NCBI GenBank assembly: GCA_023014485.1
Contig: JAJOZX010000199.1
Span: forward strand, 186,001-250,000
Source of the DNA: Bathynomus jamesi
Taxonomy: Eukaryota > Arthropoda > Malacostraca > Isopoda > Cirolanidae
Direction: 5' to 3'
DNA: 64,000 bases
Shown here: positions 22,190 through 33,400 of the stretch, one piece after another
Layout: each line of letters starts with the position of its first letter
How positions within the stretch are numbered: position 1 is the stretch's first letter
Made by a program: the position numbers and the translations under genes
The notes under the pieces: model-generated
Told to the model about the DNA's origin: nothing
Seen by the model: only the letters and a program-made list of their open reading frames with translations
Database searches by the model: none

Positions 22190-23186
22190 TTGAGGATCAG
22201 TTGATATTAGTTTCAGCGGAAAATATTCCTTTCAAGTTCATTATTATTTCGTAAGGTTAAATTGATTAGGTTTGTTGAAGATCTCCTATGGAAACAAAAT
22301 TAAAATTTTTGTTTAATAAATAAAGAGTTTGAATGTTTATTTCTATTTCCATTTCACAAGAGTTGTAATTTGATTCGAGATTAAAATATCTCTTGACCAC
22401 TATAGAAGATAGCGTTCGATTTTGTCATTAAATTCTCTTATTTCTTAAAGTCGTATACTTGATTCATCGATGTTTAATTTGTATTACTCAAGTTGTGTGT
22501 TTAAGAAATAGGTGGAAATTTTTCTTACACGAAGTTCACCGACCTCTATCTAACGCTAGTTTTCCTATATTTGTTAATTGACCGAGGCTTTTATTCAAGC
22601 AAATAAAAATTAGTGCTGTCTTCAAGTAGTCTGAAATAGACTATTCTGAATCATTGATTACTATCAACATGAACAACTAACATTTTAGTTAAACTTCCGT
22701 AATCCTCTCAGGACTCATCCGGTACTTTTTACATACATACGCGCAGTCAGTCATTATCTAAACCCATTTCCCATTCTCCGTGAGGTGGCATGACACAAAC
22801 TCGGGACTGAAGACAAATCATTTATGTATGCAAGAATCATCGCCGGCAGTAGTGTACTACCCAACCTCGGGGATCCAATTAACCTTCGTGACAAGGTTCC
22901 GGGTATAACTGTAGTGGTATGTCAGGTTAGATCAATGTCTACATTTATACATCTCACAAACCTCTTCCATACCTGTTTCTCCTTAACTCTCACCAGCTTT
23001 AAGTTTGTTTATTCGCGCACGCAGTTTGAATAAACAATCCCAAATCTATCTCAGAAATAATAAAAATCGGCTAAGAGCTCTAAGAACACACGTTAGGAGT
23101 CAGGCGGTGGCTGATTGGAGTTGATAATCATAGTAGTACCATATGACTAGTTTCGAACGGATTAACTGTAGGAGACTTGGGGTAGG
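22190..23186. other. intergenic sequence, no gene seen
   Basis: Between RNF103 and the converging USP37 I see no domain-bearing frame. Short direct similarities are absent apart from AT-rich simple text. Confidence 0.5.
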
Positions 23187-23187
23187 G

Positions 23188-23188
<1 letters not shown>

Positions 23189-23231
<43 letters not shown>
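23189..23231. repeat. (TA)n microsatellite
   Basis: About 21 uninterrupted TA units. Confidence 0.97.
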
Positions 23232-23233
<2 letters not shown>

Positions 23234-23686
23234 CAGTTTCAGAGTGCATCAGTGATGGGTAGTGTTGTTGTGATAAGGACGATCTTGCTGATTGGCGTTG
23301 GTTCTGACTGAATCTTTCTTTTTCCTCTAAAATCGTAGATTTTTTTCCCATAATTTTTTTTAATATTTTCATAATGTTGATCCACACTATCTGTAGAAGT
23401 ATTCTTTGTCTAGAGATCCCAATTGTCAATTCAGATAAGTATTCATTTCATTGTTATATTATTTAGTCTGTGTCGAGTTCCATTTATCCACATCTGTTGA
23501 TGAATTTGAATTCAGTTGACAGTTTGCTGTAAAATTAGTTTTTTCCTAATTTTTTTTTTTTTTTTTTTTTTTTAAGTGCGAGTCATTGAAACATGCAACA
23601 TCTATTTACTATACAGTGTTGTGTATAAGATTCGAGCAATTGAAAGTAAGTTTGCTTGAGAACTTTCCGATATTGCTTTCAAGACC

Positions 23687-23885
23687 AGGCAGGGCAGTCT
23701 TGTGGTAAAAGCCACCCATTCAATAAGAGTGCCCTAGGTTCGAGTTTCGGCTCGGACTCCAGATTTCGACGAATAAGGTGCTTCTCCTGGTCGTCTTTGG
23801 TGTTGTGGTTCGGATCCCACAAAAAGCTGTAGGTTCCCGGTCATTTTGACGATGTTACGGAGGAGACTCAATCCCCAAACATAAT
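23687..23885 (+). repeat. tRNA-headed SINE with the shared core
   Basis: GCAGTCTTGTGGTAAAAGCC and GGTTCGAGTTTC fit box A and box B of a tRNA-derived head. From 23805 the text GTGGTTCGGATCCCAC...AAAGCTGTAGGTTCCC is the core found in the 5S-headed copies. The tail GATGTTACGGAGGAG...AATCCCC also matches theirs. Same body, different pol III head. Confidence 0.8.
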
Positions 23886-23899
23886 AATACTGGATTGGA

Positions 23900-24600
23900 A
23901 GTGATGGTAAATCATCTTCAACTTCATTCAGTGATAAAGAACAACATCGCGCTTTCTAAATTATTTATTTGTAAAAAAATAAATGAAAGTGCGGAAGTAA
24001 ATTCGTCAAGAAAAATCTAAAATATAAAATCCAAAATAAGCACCCCCAGAATTAGTAATTTTCGGAGCTTTTTTGAAAGTTTCTCTACGAACTTTTTTCC
24101 TGCCACTGTACATATAAACAGGAAAATTACAATGAAAAATGCATTTACAGCAAATCAATACACACACACAAACACACTATTGCATATGATTTTTCACGTC
24201 TTTTCGTTCTTCAAAGCATGATAAATATCTCTGAAAGTAAAAAAAAAATGTTAATCTAATTTTCGATCTACTTGAGTCCATTCACTACAAGGGGAGAAAT
24301 GAAATCTAAACCATTAATATCTATTGAGAGAAAAAAACTACTGAATTGTTCTCAAAAATAATTGTTTTCAGTGATTTAAAAAAAAAAAAGTAAGTAAGTA
24401 ATTGCTCACCTATAAATAATAAACGCTTTCTCTAATAACACTTGCTGGAGACAAGAGCCCCAAATCTATACATTAATGTTCAAAGACCGGCAGCAAGTAA
24501 AAAATCTTAGGTATAAATTTATTTTGAATTCAAATATGCAAGTACTGTACATAATTTACCCTTCAGTCATTATCCCTTATACAAAATTATGTACTGATTG
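23900..24600. other. no gene seen
   Basis: AT-rich text downstream of the USP37 stop codon; short CA and A runs only. Confidence 0.5.
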
Positions 24601-24605
24601 AAGTC

Positions 24606-24856
24606 TCAAACCTGTAAAAACTTTTTTTTAATACACGAAATCTCTGACGCAATAATGCTCACTAAAGCAACCAAAACCTGACTGATGAAGAATTGAGAGT
24701 AGTAGTGTACGTACTTATGAACGTAGAAAAAAATGTAGCCATTCTTCTGACGAGCTTCCGACAACAAGAATGATTCTGGAAGTGAAGTTACAGACTCATC
24801 GTCATAATGGTACCACTGACTCTCCTGAACATTCAGTATGTCGGATATATAGTGAC
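24606..24856 (-). CDS. USP37: USP37 exon 10 (His/Asp boxes, stop)
   Basis: Acceptor TATATTATAG|GTCAC completes the Gly codon of the GHYIS His box. WYHYDDESVTSLPE carries the Asp. GYIFFYVHK is the usual end of the catalytic domain. Stop TGA at 24608-24606. Confidence 0.93.
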
Positions 24857-27402
24857 CTATAATATAAGTGTATATCAGCAATCGGCACGGGGGGTGGGGG
24901 TCCCCTATACGATCATCATTTACTAAAACATTTCGAAATCATACAGATCCTATTATCAATGATCTACAGAAAAATAACGAAACTTTGTTGCTATGTTAAT
25001 GAAAGACGAGTTGGCACGAACGTACGAGGGAGTATAAATGTGCTAATGATAGATGTCCATAACTTCAGTTTACGTTTAAGAGTGAAAGTAGCTGACACTG
25101 ATTAAAGGTGTAATGCGTTGCGTAAGGAATGCAGAAACATTGCACAGGTGGCAAAAGAAAGTAAGATTGATTACTTTGGAAGATGAATGAGCAACATGTG
25201 AAGAACAAATTGTTCTGGAAGGAAGCGATAAAAAAGTGCCAAGGTCATTTGGGTAATTCATTCCTTGGACAGTTATTAAAACCCTTAACTCCTTGTAACA
25301 GAGATAAGCAAATCTGTCACATACACGACATACTTTTGCTATTTAAGCCCGATGATTACATTTTTAATGATTACATTATATTAATGATATGTACCGTACT
25401 CCATGAGGTTTACTTCTGAACCGACATCGGTCAAATTTAACCGATTCTTTGAAATTTTCATTGTAAAACAAAATCTATATTTATAGAAATTTGAACATGC
25501 AAAAACAACACAATGATCATTTATATTAATTTCAAAGTGTAATTCTATAAAAAGATTTAGCTATTCAGAAGGGAAATTTGTAGTTACCCATAAATTTACA
25601 TTTTTCTAACTAGCTAATCCTTAAATATTATAAACTATTGGGATCACCTGAAGATCAGGGCCCCAGCCTTCGTTAGTTAGCCTTATAAGGCTAACTAACG
25701 AAAATATCACGACTTAACCTAACAAATCGTCAAGGGCGTACAGTTGACCTAACGATTGGTTAGGTTAAGTCGTGATATTTTCGTCAGTTAGCCTTATAAG
25801 GCTAACTAAAGAAGGCTGGGGACCCTGATCTTCAGGTGATCCAACTATTGTAATCTCCTACTCTATATTAATACTTATATTAAGTTGTACTTTATAATTT
25901 ATACGTTAAACCATCTTATTATGATAACTTAAAATAAGTTTTTTTTTAAATTTTATAAACCCAAATTATATAACCATTTCTTTATTCAATAGGCCACCAG
26001 GGACTTGAAATTTTAATTAAAAATTTTGTTTTACATTCTTGAAGAAAGAAAATGCTTTCAACATAAGGAAAACCAATCACTTTAAATATTGACATTCAAT
26101 TTATGAAACTAAACTAAAATTATTTCAGCATTTTACCGAGTAACAAAACTATTTATAATTATTTTTGCTATGGTAAATGAGTTAACAAATATCACAATAT
26201 ATTACCGGAATTTGTTAAGGAAAAGCATTTAAACAAATTTGAAATGCAAAAATAAGAACATTGAAAGTTTTCACATCAGATCAGTAAAATTTATGAAGGG
26301 AAGTTTATTTTTTTAAAATATAGGCAAGGAATCGACATCGGCTAAATTTTGGAATAGGTACATTACTAATTTTAATGTACCAGGATCCTGACTGTTCACT
26401 CTCGACTTTATACTGAAATTGAATCCCTTCATAAATTATCCACTTAATTTAACGGTCCAAAAAGATTTAATCATACGCAGTCTTATCATAAAAGGGCAAC
26501 CAGCCTTTACTTTTGGAAAAAAAAATTTTACCTTGCAATTATTTTCAAATCACTACAAAACCATACGTTTCTTACAATTTAAACAAAGGATTCCAATTAT
26601 TATCCGATGATCTATATCTACAGATTCACACTGTACGACTTTATTTAACATTAAAGAAGACCTCCTTCAAATTCATATGACGAGACAACGGAAAATTAGT
26701 CCGAATCAACCTTAAGAAACCTTTCAAATCTCAGCATTTGTAAACGTAGCCACGGAGCTAATCACGCATTTCTCATTCAAATTTCGAAGTCCTTAGAGTA
26801 AGTATTACTGATCTTAACGAGAGATATTATGGAATCTCCACACATTTTTTTATACTGGCACCAAACATAAATTAATGAAGTCTTCCATACAATTATTCTG
26901 ATTATTTGTAGTCGCACTTTAACTTATTTTCAATTTGTAATATAACTTCTAATTAAATAATTCCTACTTAATCTTTTAATTTCAATCAGTTATAACTACT
27001 TTAAATATAATTATTTTATCGTAGATCACTGATAATAGGACCTCACATTTTGAAGCGTCCACCTTATAAATGACGTTCATTCTATTGTTGGTTTTCCTCT
27101 ATCAAACTAGCTTTGTATGTGCATATGGTTGTTTTTTATGCAGGAAGGAAGGACCAAGGGCAAAAAAAAGCCCGCAAAAGCGCCCCGCCCCCATAGAAGA
27201 AGAAGAAGAAGAGCCAAAATCAGTGTCCAGGTTTTTCAAGATGTGGACACGCACACATACAAATATATGGTGGTTGACTATTATTTCTTTTGAGGAGTCA
27301 AAAAAGCCTCTTAACTAAATCATTGTTAAGCAGAGTTTACACACCTAATGGAAATTCTACAGCTAAAAGTAAACAGTTTTAAAAACTAAAATTTCCTTCC
27401 AC

Positions 27403-27438
<36 letters not shown>

Positions 27439-30400
27439 AATAATAATAGAATAGTAGTTTCGTCTGTCTCCACTCCCAACATTTGGTCGTCAGAAAAAAA
27501 TAACCAAATCGTTTGCGGATGAAAGGATTTGGGAACTACGCACCTGTGCAAGTTGTAAGTCCAAAATGGCTAATTACACTTATGAGATGATACGAGTGTT
27601 GCCCAGTTTTTACAGTCTCCTCTTTTCGGTTTTGAGCCTGTAATTATATTAAGAAAAAAGAAAGTATTAAAAATAAATAAATTTATGTCAGGAGAAAATT
27701 CCCAAGCCACTTCTTATTTGCTGATGAATTTACTGTAAGCAATGGATGAGTTAAAATCTAGTCATGCGCCAATTTATTCATGATCAGATTCAAACCCATC
27801 CACAGCTAAAAGTTTCCCCAAGAAGTAAGGGGAGAGGAGGGAATTCTCCGTGAGAATCCTGAAATTAAACATTTTTTAGGATACTCAACCGTTATTAATT
27901 TTGTGTTCACTGCTACATTTTCTAATACCACTCCTTCGAAGCCCTTTTATAAAGGAGAAAGACAAATTCAGATGTTAAACTTTAATTAAAATAAGATTCG
28001 AATAATATTAAGTATAAAATTATCCCAAAATGATATGACGACTTCGCTGATTCATGCAGCATTATGTGTATATAGCATTAAGTTAGAATGTTAGATGAAG
28101 AGATTTTGTTGTTTAGTTTGACCATGCTTCGTTCGTTTCGTGGTGGATGAGTCAAAGATTTAGCATATAAAGTTCACGAACTACGACAAATAAATGGGGC
28201 TAGACTAACTTGGTCACGTAAGTTTGGATGACTAGATTTCCCGTCAAAGATGGAAATAATATTTCTCCTTTTATACTGACCATGGGGTTAAAAACTAAAT
28301 CACGTATCTGTACTGTACATGTTGTCGTACGGTAATTTAACGAGCATTCCTTTTGACCAAACCAATAATCTTAAAAAAAAATTTGCGAAGTTTATTTTAA
28401 ATAAATTTAATGTAAAGTTTGAATAAGCCTTACTTATATTATTAGTATTAATTTTATTCTTAAGTAGTGTTTAGTATTACCTTCTATTTTCCATTAACAT
28501 TCACCCTTTAACGCCGACCATTGTCTTACAGCAACATGAGCTTGACAATCGATTCTGAGTCTTACGATCTGAATATTAGAGATTTTGGCTTGACCAGGAA
28601 AAAAATTTCAAAATAAGAATTCCACAATAAATGCAAAAAACTTCACTTTCTTTTTTTTCTACGTGAAGGTCAAAATATGAAAATAAAAACCCACTCTAAT
28701 AGACAAGAGTTTATTTCCACAACAGTTTCGACGCCCGCTGGCATCCTCCTCGGGTGGATACAGAAAAACGAATCGTTTTTCTGTATCAACCCGAGGAGGA
28801 TGCCAGCGGGCGTCGAAACTGTTGTGGAAATAAACTCTTGTCTATTAGAGTGGGTTTTTATTTTCAAAAATTCCACAACTCAAGCATGAAATGGTTAAAT
28901 CCCGCACGTGCTAATTTGCTATGAAGAGATGAAGTTCGTTACCACATGGGCAAAAGAAAAAAGGGAGACTCCTACCATACTTGGTATATATTAAAATAGA
29001 GGTTATTCAAATGGACCCTCACCGAAAAGGGGTCAACAATTTCTTTGGTTGTTAGATAATGGAATTTCCCTCAAACGATTATACTACACGAATGCCAATC
29101 TCTTACTAAGTGAAGAACACCATCAAAATGAAAATTGTTCGGATTTGTGGATTCAAACATTAAAGCAAAGACCATGTTACTAGGAATTTAACCCTAAAAG
29201 GCTAATGGGGGACCACACACACAGCAAACGGTGTTAGGTCTACAAAATCCCACAATGAAAATTACATTCATAGGTTGACTTAAATAATTTACAGTTAACT
29301 AAACAATAATACAAATTTACTTGGGTACAAAAAAAGACATTTCCAGGAAAAGCAAATGTACTTTTATTGTAATAGGCCATGCTGGCTTTTTAGGGCTTAA
29401 GAAAATGAAAATTTCTTACTTTTAGTTCACGTTCGTCAGATGGCTGTTGCTGTGAGTAGCACGTTCCTGCGTCTTGCAAGGATAATCTGAGCGCTCTCTG
29501 AAACTCTTCATCCTTGTCTGGACCAATTCTTTTATCTTTATTTGCATCTCCTCCCATCTCCTCCAAACTACGGATTATCACTTCCTGTTTGAAAAGTATA
29601 CTTACTGTAATATATATATAACGTAAAGAACGACGCTTGTATAGAAGAACGTTCCGCGCAAGATGAGGAGGGAGAACGAACAAATGAAAAAATAAGGTAA
29701 CCACCCGGGAATCGAACCCGGGATCTTCCGATTGCCGGTCAGATATGATAACCACTACACCATGGGCCTCACTCAATCAGAAGTCGTAATTCTCCTACAT
29801 ACGAGCAGAAACCAATGCCCTGAGGGGGCACCTCCCGCATGCCGCACATATATACATTTCAACTGCAAACAACACACTATAATTAACGTAAAGAACGACA
29901 CTTGTATAGAAGAACGTTCCGCGCAAGATGAGGAGGGAGAACGAACAAATGAAATGAGGTGAGGCCCATGGTGTAATGGTTATATCTGACCGACAATCGG
30001 AAGGTCCTGAGTTCGATTCCCGGGTGGTTACCTCATTTTTTTCATTTGTTCGTTCTCCCTCCTCATCTTGCGCGGAGCGTTCTTCTATACAAGCGTCGTT
30101 CTTTACGTTAATTATACTGTGTGTTGTTTGCAGTTGAAATATATATATATATACATACACGTGCTTGTTCCTGGAGGTTTCACGTGCGCCCTCCCGGCCC
30201 TAGCACCCAAGGATGATGGGGCTTCGACCCTGCAGTCCTTGGTCTTTTTCCACTTCGACTGTCCCCTCCACCCTTTCTTTTTCCTCTGTCTTTCCTCTCA
30301 CTTTTTCTGCCGAGATATGGCCTTTTAAATAGAGGCAAATCTGTTCTTCCCGAACTTAAAAAAAAAAATATATATATATATGAGGCGGGGCCACCAGCTT

Positions 30401-33400
30401 GACCTCCGTGTGAAGAGAGACCAACGCACGAAACAAGGTTCATAAGGTAAGGTGTATATATATATATATATATATAGGCTACGTCGTTGCCGATGTCGTA
30501 ACACTGCTTCCCGGAGATCAGCGAAGTTAAACGACATTGGGTCTGGGTAGTAGTTGGATGGGAGACCGTCCTCTGTGCCCAGATTATGTAGCGACCCGTG
30601 TTTCGGACCCCACGTAAAGCTGTAGGTCCCCTCCGTCATATGACCTTAGATGTTGCGAAGGAGGTTAAACAACCCCAATTAAAAAAAAATAAAAATATAT
30701 ATATATAAGGCTGCAAACCCACAAGGAAAAAGAAAACCGATTCCAGGGCCTTTCGTGTATTCAGAGCTACACCCCGTCAGGGGATGAAGAGAGAAGGCAA
30801 GATGCCCATAAATATATACAACGTAGCGGAAACCAAAACATTTAGCACATACTTAACAAGAGTTAATGAGGCAAAAGGAATTTTAACTAGATATTGTCAA
30901 TTTTATACATTCCTGCACTGTTATTGAAATTGTTTTTAAAATGGATAAATGCACATTCTAGAATATTTCTTGGTAGGCTCAACAATTTAGTCACATCTAT
31001 TAAGTTCACAGTTGAAAAAGAAAATGATGGAAGCCTATCTTTTTTGGATCTAAAAATTTGGAGATGCTCTAATCAGTTCAAATTTGAAGTCTATCGCAAG
31101 CCTACTAATAATAATTCTTATGTGCATTTTTATTCTAACCATCATCCCTCAATTAAATCCTCTATTTTCTCTGCTATATTTCTTAGAGCATTGAGAGTTG
31201 TCAGTCCTGAATTTTTAGATTCTGAGTTATGCAATATCATGAATATTGGTACTAAATTATGTTATCCTATTTCATTTTTAGATAACTGTCTTAAGAAAGC
31301 CAAGAATAAGTATTATAATAATGTAATTGTAAAGGAATTTGAGCGTAAAAATATCCTAGCCTACCTTACCATGTTAAATTTCAATATCTTCCGACTTTAC
31401 TTAAAGCAAATTGCATCAATGTAGTCTTTAAGTATAATAATACTGTTAAATCACGCCTAATAAAGAATAGCCCGGATAATGTTGTTGGTTGTGTGTATTC
31501 GATCGGGTGTACACAATGTAACTCAGTATATATAGGCCAAACGGGTAAAACGTTAGATATTAGGGTAAAACAGCATAAATATGCGTGTAGAACAGCTAAT
31601 AATTGTTATAATGTTTCAGACCAACAAAGACCCTATGATCCACTCATGGCTGGTCTACCTAACTGTATTCAATTGTGTATGTCCTCCGTGGTGGCGGAGG
31701 GGACCTACAATTTTACGTGGGTTCCGAACCACAAAGCTTTAATTTTACTAACTTAAACTATACCCAATCTATCAACATATGCGTCTAATCGATTTTTAAA
31801 CATGTTTATAGACGTGCTACTAATTACTTCTACCGGCAAACTATTCCACCTATTTACTATTCTAGGCGTAAAAAAGCTTTTGGCAACTGCTGCCTCGAAC
31901 CTTCTACTTGTCAACTTACACCCGTTATTTCTAGTCCTATTATATTGAGATATTTCGAAAAAGCTCTCTCTATCTACGTTATCGAACCCATTCATAATTT
32001 TGAAAACCTGGATTAGATCACCCCTTAGCCTCCTAGTCTCGAGTGGTCAATTTTAACTAGCCTCCTAGTCTCGAGTGATCAATTTTAACCCCTTAGCCTC
32101 CTAGTCTCGAGTGGTCAATTTTAACTCCTTAAGCCTATCCTCGTACGACTTTGACCTAAGCGACGAAATCATCTTAGTTGCTCGTCTTTGAACTCTTTCG
32201 AGTTTGTCTATATCTTTTCGCATATGCGGATTCTAAAACTGGATCACGTACTCCAAATGGGGTCTAACTAATGATTTATAAAGAGGAACTATAATATCGC
32301 ACGATTTGTACTAAAAATTCCGAGCTATAAAACCTAACACTTTTAAATCACCGCTACTTTTAAATTCCAATGCTTTGTTTAACCATATGTATACTAGGCA
32401 GCTACCTTGTGGTTAAGTCGCTACACTGCTTCCTGTTAGATTAGCGAGGTTCAGCGACGTTGGGTCCGTTCAGTTGTTGGATGGGTGGCAGGCCCCCCTG
32501 CGCTCAGATGATGTAGCGACCCGTAGTTCGAATTCCACGTAAAACTGCAAGTCCATTCCGTCATACGACCTTTGCTGTTAACGAACGACGTTAACAATCC
32601 CAAATATTACTATTACTCCTACAGGATACTTTTATTTAATCTCAAGTTCAATTTGTTCACATCCCAACATTTTCATATTTATCAGTTTCACAGGTTTTGC
32701 CGTCTTCCTCTCTGAAGCAAAAGAAACTAATTTGTATGTATATTTTCTTTCTGCAAATTCATTTTCCACGGCGCACAAAACCAGTTTTCATTAATTCACC
32801 CACTATAGATGCAGCTGCAGAGGGTTCTTTTTCAAAATAAAGATTCTCTGCCTTTCCAGTAAATATGCACCAAACAATAAATTCTTCATGTATAACCGAT
32901 ACATATGTAATAAACACCTCACTGCAATTAAGTTTACAATATACCGGGTTAACATTTCATCGACAAGTTTTTTTTGTTAGATCGGAAATGTGTATAGATC
33001 TCTCTACAAAAAACAGCATGCAATCTAAGCCATTCAATTTACTTATGTATTTTATCCTAATTCATTAACGTTCTACGCTTACTCTCACTTTCTGTTTCCC
33101 AGTCAACTTCCTAAATCTTCATCCACCTGTCTTCCCTGAAACCATTTTGTTCACCTTTACCAAACTGCTCTTGTAATTATTATTTCTACTATTAACATGC
33201 CTCCTTCCTTTTACAGTTATATAACTATACTTCGGGATTTAAGGTGTTTTTTATAAGTTTACGACGACGATGACAGAAATGTGGCAAGATAGTCCAATTC
33301 GACCTTGAGTTGGTGAACGAAAACCCACATAGACCTATTCTGTACATCTAGTCACTCTAGTGTTAATCTTCTGACGAAACAGTCTACATCCGTTTTATAT

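Noticed and set aside
28677..28889. Paired open frames on both strands as a gene
   Set aside because: They are the two strands of one palindrome.
29690..29770. Functional tRNA gene on the minus strand
   Set aside because: Box A and box B are good but the acceptor and anticodon stems do not pair properly, and the unit continues into a SINE body repeated nearby.
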